Below the pieces are notes generated by a model that saw only the letters and a program-made list of their open reading frames with translations, had not been told where the DNA came from and did no database searches. DNA of 64,000 nt. Source: Moniliophthora roreri (lineage: Eukaryota > Basidiomycota > Agaricomycetes > Agaricales > Marasmiaceae). Of the stretch, positions 47,821 to 58,970 are shown piece by piece. The stretch covers positions 62,001 through 126,000 of the forward strand of contig LATX02000187.1 of the NCBI GenBank assembly GCA_001466705.2. Reading direction: 5' to 3'. Within the stretch, counting starts at the first letter, position 1. Every line of letters begins with the position of its first letter. The translations under genes were made by a program, and so were the position numbers.

Positions 47821-48020
47821 CGATGTAGATGAGAGAAGGGAGTTTTGGAGTCAACGACATCTCAGTTATCACTAGTCTTAAAGAAGACGGGGCGCACGGA
47901 CCGTCTGACCTCATGATTCGGAACCGATGTGGGGGCCGCTCCTCACCGTTCTCCGGCGTAGTAGCGTCTGAATAGTATGCTTTCGAAGGAGTAGAATACA
48001 ATACAGTACAATCACTCAAA

Positions 48021-49741
48021 TCAAAGTGCTGCGACATTCTTGTGGCTCCAAACTCCATGGAATCCGATTGGGAAAGCAGTCTGCATCTCCGCTCTCGCAA
48101 GTTCTTTCATGTCCTTCGCATCCAATATCACCAACATACTTCTGCCCTTATCCACGTCCAGCACCACGCTAAGGACCACTCCATCGTCTTCAGCGTCAGC
48201 TCCAGGCCGAGGTACAAAGATGGGCTCGCTCGTCGTGTATCCAGGTACACACCAAGTCTTAGACCCGCCTTCCAGATGCTCCATGTCCAGTCGGATGATA
48301 CGATCTGCAAAAGTGTGGGAAATCGACGGATCCCTGTTGATTCCGTACGCGTAGCGATAAGGTTTGTGGTATTTGGCAGGATGAATCGCCGGTAGCTCTA
48401 TACCTTCCGCTTCAGGAGCGGTAAACTCGACGATGACTTTTCGAGGTTTCTTGCTTGGGGTCGTGACCGAAGACAGTCTGAAACGACGCGCCTGGCCCAT
48501 TCTGAACAAGGTTTCGGGCGTAGGGTGGCGTAACTTGTCGACATACAGTAGGTCAATGACAGAGTTGTCTTCATAGACTGACATGTCAATGACTATATCG
48601 TCGGTTTTCGGGTCATCAAATGCGTTAATTTGATGGAAACAGAAGAACGGAGGAGACTGTGAGGGGTAATATGAGAAAGGAGGACCGGAGATTGAAAACT
48701 GTAGACGTACCTCGTATTTTGCAACGATGCCGCCCTTCTTCCTGTCGATGACATAGAATAAACTAGGGTCATTGAGATTCCATTTCTTCTCAATAGCCTG
48801 AGCTAGGTTATTCTTCGCAAGGATAGACAAGCCTCCAAGTCTGCCAATGGTCGAGGTCAGTTCGTGAAGGAAGCACCATGCCGAATCACGTACCCATAAT
48901 GAGCCTGCCATATAACAAGAATCACATACTTCGATGTCATGGCGAAGGAGTGTAGATAGGATGCGGGCGCATCCTTCACTTCAGCAAGGATGTCTACTTG
49001 ACCATTACCCTTGATCTTGAATACCTTGTACGTCGGGAAGCGACCACCCAACTTGCACGAAAAGTTGAAAAACTCATTCGTCTCTTTGTCCCGGCATGAG
49101 TGAGCTGCACTGAGCTGCCCATCGAGACGCGGATCCAAGGACTTGTACTCGCCAGCGTACAGCGGCTCGAGCGAAACGGGATCTATCAGCTGCAGACTGG
49201 ACGCGTCCGTCTTGGCGACGATATACTGCGGACCACCATGCTGATGTTCTATCTTTGTAGGAAGGTTGGAAATGATTTTATCCCAGCCAGGCATGTCGGG
49301 GGTCAACGTAACGCCAACATTGACGCCTGACGGTGAATCAGATGTCACAGGCCCATTTCCAGAGACAGCCTGCTTGAATACCGTGAAGAATTTGCGGAAT
49401 ATGGTTTGACAGATGTCAGGCTGTTGACCAAATGTTGCACCGGGCATCTTCTCTTGTTTGGATATCTCCTCCTCGTAGTTGTCGGCTGCCTTTCGAGAGC
49501 GATACGATACGCGGTGGCCGCCGGGGTGAATCTCGAATCGATGGTTCATACTGAGGCCGTCGAACCAATGTTGAATGCTGACCGACTTTGAAGGGTCAGA
49601 TGCTGTAGGGACCTGGTATGTACCAGGGCCCGTACGATACAATACTCCACAAAGCCATGGGGGTATCGTTCCTTGGATGGTGAGGTCGACTGGGTCGCGC
49701 TGTTCGGGCGCATTTTGGAAACCGATGGTAGGAGATTGCAT
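48021..49741 (-). CDS. carotenoid cleavage oxygenase
   Basis: This iron-dependent dioxygenase of the RPE65/carotenoid oxygenase family cleaves double bonds in carotenoids or related polyenes/stilbenes. It starts at 49741 (MQSPTIGFQNAPEQRDPVDL) with 'GTIPPWLCGVLYRTGPGTYQ', typical of the family. The four iron-binding histidines can be placed in 'QLSAAHSCRDKETNEFF', 'SYLHSFAMTSKYVIL', 'FFCFHQINAFDD' and the C-terminal 'GFHGVW', so the catalytic centre is complete. The end is 'SHKNVAAL' at 48021. Two or three short introns interrupt it, one around 48660-48715 and one around 48850-48905. It has no evident signal peptide. No carotenoid synthesis gene lies in the window. Confidence 0.9.
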
Positions 49742-50760
49742 GATATGAATGTAGAGCAGGTGCTAGTGAACTTGTTGTGCGACAGCTACCGCAGCTTGTC
49801 CTCATTTAAGTGCACGCTTGTGGCCATCCGTGTAGCCGTACAGCCAGCTGATCATGATATCAGATACATCCGGAGACAACCATACCAGGATGCGAGAAAT
49901 TGAAAGGCTGTCATAATTTGCGCAGCTGGAAGGCCTGATTTCGTTGGGTAGTCAGGGCGAATAAAGGGGGGAGTTTAGAGATGTCATGGTTGTAGTAAGT
50001 GGTAGTAAGTGGGACCAAGGATGGCAACTCGGCTCGACAAGGCTCAGGGCGCCGATAAAAAATTTCTCAGGCTCTGAAGAACCGCTTCAAACTCTTTGTC
50101 AATTACTACAACTACACTTCCTTGAGTAGAGAGAAATGCAAGAATAGACAGAGAGTCGAAATGCAAGTCTTTCATCACTACGACAAGTCATATTTAAATT
50201 TTTTACAAGAACCTGGAAGATTCCAGCCTATTATCTAAATGCCAGCCTATGAAAAGGAAGGCACGTCTGATTTAAGCCGGAGAGCTACGGCATTCAATGT
50301 CATGAGATGACACATTTCTTGCTAGCAGGCTCGGTGCCTGCACGTTCTAGCCAGCCTCTTACGATAACCAGATGGCTACAAGATGGATGTCAAACCTCAG
50401 AGGTCGACACTGAAGAATCAACAGTGAGGTATAAGGGGTTCTGTAGCTTTTCAAGGACGCGAGTTGAAATTCAAGGCATGTCCAGTCTACTTTCTGAAGG
50501 AATGACTGCTCCTAAATCCGAAGTAACTTCCGAATGTTTCTTAGCAGGAGGAACTGTAGAATACCGCTGCTCTTGCATCTTCAACTGCACACTGGGCAGG
50601 GAATATCTTCTGTAAGAGGTGAGTCTGTTCGACGTTGTGTACCTGACAAACCTGGGCCTCATTTCGGAACCAAGCCAGGTCCAATTTGATGTCGAGTTCC
50701 AATACCATTCAACTCCGGCAACAGCGATGAACTCCACGTACCCTTTATAGGGGACACATC
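49742..50760. other. intergenic, no clear gene
   Basis: Upstream flank of the oxygenase gene and further sequence with only short open frames. Nothing recognised. Confidence 0.4.
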
Positions 50761-50766
50761 CCCGTC

Positions 50767-52090
50767 TTGACAAACTACGCCTCGAGTCTTGTACCTCCCA
50801 ACATTTCCAAGTCATCTGCGAAAATAGAGAACCTGGAGCATGTCAGAGCACTTGAAGCCGCCATATATTTGCTGGAGTACAAGAAGTACACTCCGTTATC
50901 GAATCTATCATCAACTCGACTTGCCCCAATCTTATCAGCTCCCAAACCTAGTCTCACCAGCTCACTGGCTCCTATAAGCATCCCGGACACATTGACGCAA
51001 GCCAATAGGGAGGACGCAGCTGTGAAATGCACCGGAGAGATATTAACCAAGAATCGCGAAGCCCTCCGCAAATCGCTCCTTGCATCTCCCGGGCAATTGA
51101 CGAGGTTCTCAGTTTCAAAGTTCTGCTGTGAGCCCTCAATTATCTTTTCCTAATGCTGGCCATAGGATTATCTGGCTCCCGATGACAGGAAGATGTTGCT
51201 TCCGACTGATGTTGTGCTCGCGCAAGCACGGCTCTGTGACGACATGCCTGCCTTGACTCCTTTGTCTAGCTCGGTTTCATTGGACATTCGGCGGAAGCTA
51301 CGCAACTGCCATTAGCAAGTTCATTCCAAGAGAAGACCAAGAGCAAGACTGATCGGATGAAGATAGTTGAATGGTACACTTGGGAGATTTCCTGCCTAGA
51401 GAAGCAGAATCAAATGCTCAAAGAAGTAAGCCCTATACTCCTCGAATGCCACGTTGTGCTCAACGCAGGCTCGAAACCTTCTGCGAAATCAGAGTCCTCC
51501 TAAGCTAGCGGTTACAAAGCCAGAAGATAAACCAGGAATCGAGAAGGCCCTGAAGGATGCCATGGGCCTATGAGCAAAGCGATTCAGGCCGAGCAAGCCC
51601 TTAGGTCCACGCCTGCCGTCACATAAGTCTCACATACCCGTCTACTTTGCATTCACACAATTGATTGCAATGCACAGCATGCTGGAGCCCAAGACTGACG
51701 ACGAGAGAAACAAGTGGGATGAATCAAAAACCGCAGCATCTTCAAAACGTGAGGCGACTGCATCTGGTCGGTGAGTCAATACATTCGGTATCTTCGCGTC
51801 CTGGTAGCTGATTGGGGACCACATGAACTTTCAGTTTATCTATCAAATCTCAAATTATAGGGTGGATTCCGCAGATGGTACCAGCATTGCCACGCCCCAA
51901 ACAGACTGCTGCTTTTACGGACAAGGCCTCGGCTTGAGAGTTGCAATCGAAAATTCTAGGTTAGTAGTTATTCCATCAGTCTGTTCACGCCGTCGTGTCG
52001 TACTTACAAACCTGATCCTTTGCTTCATCTTTGAATGCCTCCGTTTCGAGCTGTACGGAGCTTTTCAACCCGAATTTTTCTCTGGCTAAC
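50767..52090 (+). pseudogene. degraded coding-like region, unknown
   Basis: An open stretch on the plus strand (50767-51153) reads 'MTNYASSLVPPNISKSSAKI', then 'HVRALEAAIYLLEYKKYTPL' and 'ILTKNREALRKSLLASPGQL'. Further on, different frames give 'DRMKIVEWYTWEISCLEKQN', a coiled-coil-like piece, and 'ALKDAMG' and 'DDERNKWDESKTAASSKREA' around 51360-51780. Intron-like boundaries exist (for example GTGAGT near 51771), but stops and frame changes prevent a continuous model. I do not recognise a family. It may be a decayed gene or a gene whose introns I cannot place. Confidence 0.3.
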
Positions 52091-52271
52091 AGCTCGCCTA
52101 TGGCCTGGTATCAAGTGATGCAAATATTCCCCATGTTGTCTTGGTCTGTTGAACTCTCATGGGGCAACCCAAAATATATGCGACAGGACAACTTGCAGCC
52201 GATGGCTTGTTGCTCAAAGCACAGCTAATTTGCATGGACAGGATTCTACCCGTTATATGAATAAGAAAACA

Positions 52272-52470
52272 TTTGGACATGTATTTACGTCCACTAGGAG
52301 CATAGTGTGTTGTCCTCATTTCACACCTCTACAGCAATATATGACGAAGTGAAAAATGAGTCAACGGCCTGGTCACTCATAAAGAGTGGGGAGGATGCGA
52401 GGGACAAAAGCAATCCTGATGGCAAGAACAAGATACCAGAATATGAAGCACAATTCGGGGGGATTTCAGA
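52272..52470. repeat. dispersed repeat, copy 1 (related to 3' flank of large gene)
   Basis: A diverged copy of a sequence also found at 54612-54870 and 58430-58710. Shared blocks include 'GTATTTACRTCYACTAGGAG', a GTGAAAA-containing block, 'GGTCACYCATMAA', 'GATGCGAGGGRCAAAAGCAA' and 'AAGATACCAGAA'. This copy lies upstream of the minisatellite. Confidence 0.75.
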
Positions 52471-52889
52471 TCATGCGAGACAAGTGCCACATCTCCGGCT
52501 GGGCAGTGTGAAACGCCTCCCGGGGACAGCGACCAAAAGAGGTAAGTATATCTAGGTTCACAAACCCGATTTGGATGGAAAACGGTAAGGACTACAGCCA
52601 TAAGGAGTTCCCGGAATTTCAGTTAAGCTTCCGTGAATTTCGAGGAGCAGCACAAGTCCCACCTCTTTCGGAATGGATTGAATGATGGCACAAAGAACCA
52701 CATCGTTATCATGCAGCATAACTTAGTATTTACTTTGCATTGAGTATTCCCGAAACAATTTTTTGGAGCAAACATATGCTGAATACACATCTCATCGCAT
52801 GAGTCCCCAGGGGCGTATGCATGTAAATTGGCATCCTTTAACCCGGCGGCGAGTTCCCGCCTCAAATTGAGAAAACAATTTTCGCATGG

Positions 52890-53470
52890 ACAAACAACGA
52901 AATGAAGTTTGATGAACGAGCGACGAAATAAAGTTCATAGACGGACGGACGACAAAATAGAGTTCAGACGGACGAAGAAATAGAGTTCAGATGGACGACG
53001 AAATAAAGTTCATAGACGGACGGACGACAAAATAGAGTTCAGATGGACGACGAAATAGAGTTCATAGACGGACGACAAAATAGAGTTCAGACGGACGACA
53101 AAATAGAGTTCAGACGGACGACAAAATAGAGTTCATAGACGGACGACGTACACTAGACGCCCACCGTATCGTACCGATACGGTGCCGGCCTGCCCCCAGA
53201 TAAACGTAAGCGAATTTCCTCTTGTTCTCGGCCATTGAAGACAGCATTGGAACCCGTGTTTTCCACACACCCGTCCCAGCCTCATTTTTCAGGTATCGGT
53301 ATAATACGGTGGGCGTCTAGTCACTAGTGGCATAGAACGAAATAAAGTTTGATGTTGGTTTGATAAACAAACGACGAAATAGAATTCTGTCATGAACATA
53401 AACGATGGAATAGAGTTTATAAACGAAGAAATAGAGTTCACGAACGCAAATGATGAATTAGGGTTCATGG
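52890..53470. repeat. minisatellite, units about 23-30 bases
   Basis: Imperfect tandem units built on GACGACAAAATAGAGTTC with spacers AGACG or ATAGACGGACG. The array is dense from 52900 to 53150 and continues in a more diverged form (AACGAAATAAAGTTTGATG, GAAATAGAGTTCACGAACG) from 53337 to about 53470. The MITE-like element 53152-53321 interrupts it. Confidence 0.9.
53152..53321. mobile_element. MITE-like element with 29-base terminal inverted repeats
   Basis: The left end 53152-53180 and right end 53293-53321 are inverted copies of 29 bases, beginning ACTAGACGCCCACCGTAT and matching except at two adjacent positions (CG against TA). The internal part is about 112 bases and has no coding sequence. 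Sitting inside a minisatellite and short with strong TIRs, it fits a non-autonomous DNA transposon. I could not see a convincing target-site duplication, so the family is open. Confidence 0.7.
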
Positions 53471-53546
53471 ACGAACAGTCTACATGAAAAAACTAAAGCT
53501 GTGGGCTTACTGACATTCTCCGCTGCACCGACCGCGCAGATATGGC

Positions 53547-53553
53547 TATAAAG
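53547..53553 (+). promoter_or_regulatory. TATA box of small membrane protein gene
   Basis: TATAAAG about 87 bases before the ATG at 53640. Confidence 0.5.
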
Positions 53554-53639
53554 ATGCTCACGGGATGGTCAACTAGTAGTAAATCTCTTCCCCAGTTTCT
53601 TCTATCCTCTTGTTTTCATAACTGCAGACACTCTGGGCG

Positions 53640-54279
53640 ATGAGTTCTAAAATCATCAGCGACCCCACGGGTTTGGCTGCGGCTATCTCCGAGGCACCTG
53701 ATGGTGCTGTTATCGTCGTTATCGTCATTGTCGTCCTCGCTCTCGCTCTTACCCTTTACCGGTTACTTCGACTTTTCTATCCCTGTCTCACTCTCGTTGA
53801 ATTGGACAAGGCAGAGTCAAACTTAGATGCTACCTTTGACAACGCTGTTGAGACAGGTTGCTTAATTGGACGCGAATCGGAGCTCATTACACAGGCAAGG
53901 CTTCGGTGCGCGCCCTAGAATTCTTCTATCGTGCGAGAACTAATATGTATAATCTACTATTAGCTTGAAAAGAAAAGCCTCAGAGATTCGCTCCAGAAGC
54001 CTTCAAAGCGCCTCTTCAATTTGGAAGACTTGCCTAGGATTCGATCCCGAATTGTTATCAGAGATCATCGAATGGAGCAATAGTGCAGAAAAACTTAGGA
54101 GGGATATCCTGGTAGGTTCTTTGAGAACAGCGTTTCTACTTTTATCTTGCTCATTTCCATTTGGAATGTTTGAATGCCAACAGGCCATTGTCGAGAATGA
54201 CAATCGATATCGATACGACATCGAACTGAGCAGACGAGAAAACGTGGTGAATCGCGTCTCGACCGCGTCTCCGACATGA
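53640..54279 (+). CDS. small single-pass membrane protein, unknown
   Basis: Three exons, 53640-53905, 53964-54111 and 54184-54279, give a 169-residue protein in frame. It has one strong transmembrane helix near residues 22-42 (GAVIVVIVIVVLALALTLYR), then a helical, charged region ('TLVELDKAESNLDATFDNAV', 'LKRKASEIRSRSLQSASSIW', 'NSAEKLRRDIL') and a basic C-terminus. No signal peptide. The layout, membrane anchor plus a coiled, Lys/Arg-rich cytosolic arm with an RRLK-like turn, is common among small uncharacterised Agaricomycete proteins, whose function I do not know. It lies between the minisatellite and the NACHT gene in the accessory zone. Confidence 0.72.
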
Positions 54280-54611
54280 CCTCTCCCTTCCTTTTCATAC
54301 ACTAACCATGCTCGCACGGGAGGTGCGTGTCTTTTCATACGATCATCGTGAACGTTGCTAAGCCATTTGCTTTCAGCTTGAATTTTGTGTTGTCCGATAG
54401 TACTTTGTCCAGGCCGTATCATTCTCCCTCCCTCGATCTTTTTGTTACCAGTATAAGTACACTAGCTTGCTTCATGAATATCGCGTGTTTTGTTCTGCTG
54501 TCGAATTTTCGTCTACGATTATGTCCTATTTAGATTTATCTGGTACTGGTTTCCTGTAGTTTTTTTTTTGGCTCGTTCATGCACAATTTCGATAGGAATC
54601 GTTCTATGGAA

Positions 54612-54870
54612 ACGTCTGTACGTGTATTTACAACATCTTCTACCATTTAGCGACTCGGATACGAGACAGAAAACGAAAACAACCTGGTCGTTCGTCAAGA
54701 GCGAAGAAAGGATGATGGGAAGGAGGGGCGAAAGCAATCCCTATAGTAAGAACTAGATACCAGAAGAAAAAGCACGAGTTGAGTAGAATCGGAGAGATAC
54801 GAGGCAAAGAAATAAAAGTAACGAGAGTCATAAACGCGAAAGCAAAGCGTACAACAACGAGGATGACGAC
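54612..54870. repeat. dispersed repeat, copy 2
   Basis: Second copy of the repeat also found at 52272-52470 and 58430-58710. It shares AAAACAACCTGGTC, GAGGGGCGAAAGCAA and GCAAAGCGTACAACAACGAG with the 58.4 kb copy. Its right end joins directly to a fragment of the coding sequence of the large gene at 58971-64000. Confidence 0.8.
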
Positions 54871-54873
54871 TTT

Positions 54874-54966
54874 GAACTTGAGAGGCGCCACATCTTTAGA
54901 GATCTTCCTGGGCGAATCTTTAGGCGGAAACAATAAAATAGCGTTGAGCATGGGCCTAGGTGTCAT
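54874..54966 (-). pseudogene. fragment of the large Ser/Pro-rich gene
   Basis: On the minus strand this reads 'PRPMLNAILLFPPKDSPRKI' and 'SKDVAPLKFK', matching 'APWPMLNAMFPPKDSPKKDS' and 'GDVPPLKVKK' of the large gene at about 63101-63185. A six-base insertion and other changes separate them. It is a non-functional duplicate fused to repeat copy 2. Confidence 0.82.
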
Positions 54967-56439
54967 CAACTCGGCGTGCTTCGCTGGCATGGCCTTGCTT
55001 CGACAACTGTCAGTTCCATGAAGGTAGTCGGTAGAGCACAGATGGGATGAGCTTTCTGTCTTGTTTGCCGAGCCTGAGGTATAACCAGCTGAAGGTCGAT
55101 AGGGCCTGTTAATCTAGGTATCGAGTCAGAGACTAAATCGGAAGCAAACGAACGTGATGGAATAAAGCTTACTGTAAGACCGCCATGTATTATCGGTGAA
55201 TGACGATCACGGAACGGAACGGCTGTGAGCTGATAGACTGCATAGGCACAGTGTCAAGGGTCGTGCGATGTTGTCGAGTGAGGCGAAAAGATAGTGTTCT
55301 GATTAGGTGGTCCTTAAGAACTTTACATAGTTCATGGATGCTTGGGTCTTATCCCGTTCGGTGAAATACGACAAGTGCTGTTTGTTGCACCCAGAACTGG
55401 CCGACCCGGTCGGCGGGAGTCACGACATGCGGCTTGAAATGCTAGAGAGATATCTAAGTACCGGACTTTGATGAGCGGGTAAAACTCGACGCGTACCTAT
55501 TCCATTGAAAAGTTGGCTAGTACTCCGAGGAACGTATATTCCAATGGTTCAATAGCATAGCTGCCCCTCAAAATACTTCGGCAGACTGTAAAAAAAGTCC
55601 AAAACTTGGGGATACGTCGACCGCTGACTGCATAGTGTACAATTCACAACTGTAAAAGACGCGTAATACCACCATTCCTTCCAGTTAAGAACTAGCAGAA
55701 CTCACCTCGAACCATGACACACGACAATCGACCCATAACCAAGCCAAAACCCGTGTTATCTCGTTGCTCCAGCTACTTTGATCTGGGTATCTGGCAACTT
55801 CAGTTGAAGTATTACCGACGACAGAAGATCTGTGAGGAGCATCAATAAGGCATAGCACGAAGAATGATTACAGTGAATTCACATACCTGACACCTCTTAC
55901 ATACTAAAATTTGCTGAGCGACGATGGTGGTTTGGAGCAAAGCCGACAGTTCAGATTCTTTGAACGACTTTCTTCACAACTCTGATGCACGGTTGCTGAG
56001 GGCATTCCCGGTAAAATCGTAGATACTTAAAGTAACGTTAATTTTTATCACTTATGACTCCCCGGTGCCATACTTATTGCATTCAAACCACAGCCGCCAG
56101 ATTTCATTCAATATATCGGACTCGTACTGGGCGCCATTACTCAAGTTCTGCAAACAGCGCTCCCGTAATCAAGCCTATAAACCCTCTCACCGGGGTTATT
56201 TCTCTAGGACCGTCTTGACATCGAATGAATCACAGCTCCAGTGATGAGGGTGCAGGGCGTCAGGATATGTTGGCTCAACTAATGGGCACAGGACTTTCCG
56301 ATTTGCAAGGTTACATAAAACTGACCGCCATCATGTCAATCCGGATTCTTATTCGGATTGCCTGGCCTTTTAACTGAACGCTAACATGCCTCCTCAACAT
56401 TCCGTATTCTCCCTTCTCTTCATTTCTGCTATTCACAGC

Positions 56440-56446
56440 TATATAT
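56440..56446 (+). promoter_or_regulatory. TATA-like box of NACHT gene
   Basis: TATATAT-type sequence about 45 bases before the ATG at 56490. Confidence 0.4.
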
Positions 56447-56489
56447 TTGTCGAGCGGAGGTGGGCATAGTCTCTAGCTCCATAGCCCAG

Positions 56490-58166
56490 ATGTTTCAAAA
56501 CGCCAGCGGTTTCTCGATCGGTTACGGTGTTTTCAACAACGTCGGCAGGGATCAGATTGTATATGAGCTACGGGACAGTGAAAGTCGTACGTTATACCAA
56601 ACTCACCTACCAGTCTGCACTGTTCAACCATTTCTCTAGCTCTCGGTCTTTTGTCCGAAGTCATAAAGGGCGTAGGCGCAGCACATGATTCAGCTGCTCG
56701 TTCTCCTCCCCCCAAATGTCATCCCGAAACACGTTTAGAGATCCTGGCCGAGATCCAGGGCTGGATTTTGAACCCTAGTACCGACGAATCTCCTGTGTTC
56801 TGGGTTCACGGTCCCACTGGTACAGGAAAATCCGCCATCGCGCAAACCATTTGCGGGGTGGTGCGAACATAGGGGGTTTCCCGTGTTTTCCTTCTTCTTT
56901 TCGCACATTCATGCAAAAAGGAACCGCGACGAGTACTTCTTCCTGACACTCGCACACCAGATGGCAGAGAGGATACCTGAATTGCGCGATGCCATCACAG
57001 AGATCATAGACAGGAACCCTGACGTCTTGAAATCCTCTACGAGCGTACAGTTCAGAGAGCTACTTCGGAACGCTGTTCGGCTGGCAATCAAACGCAGTGG
57101 CTCGGAGTGGATGCGCCATCCAATGCTTATCCTCATTGATGCCCTCGATGAATGCAGGGGAACTCTTGCTCAGCAAGGTATCATTGGATTCATTGCGTTA
57201 GCCCTAGAGGCAGGCCTACCATTTCGATTCCTCTTGTTCAGCCAATCAGAGCCTCAGATTTGTGAGGCATTCGACGACGAAGCTTTTTGCCAACATTCAG
57301 TGAGGCAATTTCATCTAGACAATTCACCAAACACCCGCCGAGATATCCGGAAGGTGTTGGAGACCGGATTCGCTATGATACGAACGAGTCCTCGGAATGC
57401 TCATATTCCTGAAACCTGGCCACCCCCACAAGCCTTGGACCAACTTGTCGATAAGGCATGCGGGCAGTTCATCTATGCTTCTACAGTTCTCAAGTTTGTT
57501 GACGACGAGGGTTCCAATCCAGTGACGCAGTTGTCGATTGTTCTCGGGCTATCACCTCCTGCCGAGAGTAGTTTGCCTTTCAAGAACCTGGATATATTGT
57601 ATGACCAGGTTCTTCGCAGCAATCCTCATCGTCGCAGAGTGGTTACAATATTAGGAACCCTCATGTTAACGATTACCTTCAACCTCATCGGCCGGGTTGT
57701 TCACAGTCCCCAATCCATCGAACGATTTCTTGGACTTCCAGCCGGCGAAGTTTCTTCGACATTGCGAGGCATGCACTCTATTCTTGACGTTGGCGATTCC
57801 GGGACAAACATTCGGATTCTCCACACATCATTCACGGACTATCTTTATGATAAATCGCGTTCAGGCCCGTTTTATGTTTTCTCTCCATACACGCTCGTGA
57901 TTATCGGCATTCATATCCTACGTAGCGCCTGTCATGGAAGGATTATGACTATTGGAATTGCCATTGGATTTGCTATTTGCCTCTGGTTTATTATATTACT
58001 TTTATATTTCGCCTTGGGATGGGGTTTATATTTATTGTTTAGCAACAAGCAATACATCCCTCTTCTTGTAATAGTCTTGGCCATGGCCATGTTTCATTCT
58101 TTTGGGAGTTTTGGTGTTTGGGAATTATCTTTTGTCGAGGTGGAGGGGCATTCAATAGACACATGA
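56490..58166 (+). pseudogene. NACHT (NLR-like) NTPase with C-terminal TM helices, frameshifted
   Basis: Exon 1 (56490-56586) starts MFQNASGFSIGYGVFNNVGR, the usual opening of basidiomycete NACHT proteins; the intron is 56587-56639. Exon 2 has 'PVFWVHGPTGTGKSAIAQTI' (Walker A), then 'FFFSHIHAKRNRDEYF', 'PMLILIDALDECRG' (Walker B), 'LPFRFLLFSQSEPQ', 'ACGQFIYASTVLKFV' and 'IRILHTSFTDYLYD'. The frame is broken just after Walker A. TTT at 56850-56852 appears to carry one extra T; with one fewer the text would run on as 'IAGWCEHRG'. After the NACHT part, instead of long repeats, it ends with about three hydrophobic helices and stops at 58166. Fungal NACHT proteins act in non-self recognition and cell death. 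A base error is possible; otherwise the gene is dead. Confidence 0.8.
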
Positions 58167-58970
58167 AGGTTTGCGAGTGTGCTAGTATGTAAGTTGCATG
58201 AAGGGAAGAGAATGAACTGATGAATCGGCATTCTGCAGGAGACAGACTGACATTTTGTGTCCCTCGTGAGTACTGAAACGTTGTGAAATCTCAACACTGC
58301 CATCTGTCATCGCCAGTTTGACTTTCCACGATGATGGAAAGTCGCAGTTTTGACGGTTTCCCAAAGGCTCATAACAGACAACGCAGCTGGTTGGTATGGA
58401 CAGCAATTTATTCGTTCTACGAATAAATACATCCGTACACGTATTTACATCTACTAGGAGCATAGCACTTCGTTCTCATACCACATCTTCTACTATACAG
58501 CGATACAAAGTGAAAACAACCCGGTCACCCATCAAAAGTGAAAAGAGGATGATGCGAGGGGCAAAAGCAATTCTGATAGCAAGAACAACAAGATACCAGA
58601 AGACGAAGCACAAGTGAGTTAGAGTTACTTCAAACCATACGAGCCAAAAATTGTAAGTAATAAGAATCGTAAACGTGAAAGCAAAGCGTACGACAACGAG
58701 GACGACAATGTTGACATGTCAATCCTCGGCATCGTGAACAAATCTACGGACGTCATGACAGTGACAGTCATTATCGTCAAGTTCGTGAACATCAGCACAC
58801 AGCCGCGTGAACGTGAAAGTCATTGAAGAAGTTATGTGAAGGTAGCAAATCGAGGGAAATCATTGGCATATGGCATAGATTGAGCAGCAAGAACCTCGAG
58901 CGATGAGCCCAACATTCTCGTGAAATGGTCAAAAGCATTGTCCCGAGGTTGATGTCAGAGAAATAATGCA
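58167..58970. other. intergenic/3' flank of large gene with repeat copy 3
   Basis: Lies between the convergent NACHT and large genes. It holds the third repeat copy (58430-58710), probably part of the large gene's 3' UTR, with an AATAAA on the minus strand near 58409-58414. Confidence 0.5.
58430..58710. repeat. dispersed repeat, copy 3, in the 3' flank of the large gene
   Basis: The most complete copy of the repeat also found at 52272-52470 and 54612-54870. It lies 260-540 bases beyond the stop codon of the large minus-strand gene and is followed by an AATAAA in that direction, so it is likely the source: the 3' UTR of the gene. Confidence 0.7.

Larger units (their letters stand above)
54280..56489. 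other. intergenic with repeat copy 2 and gene fragment
   Basis: Apart from the repeat copy and coding fragment listed separately (54612-54966), 55.0-56.4 kb has no supported gene. TATATA at about 56440-56446 lies 45 bases before the NACHT gene start. Confidence 0.45.

Noticed and set aside
52890..53470. CRISPR array
   Set aside because: Units are imperfect and contiguous without unique spacers, and the genome is eukaryotic; it is a minisatellite.
56858..56872. A 15-base GT-AG stretch as an intron that would explain the NACHT frame change
   Set aside because: Far too short for splicing and its removal does not restore the frame.
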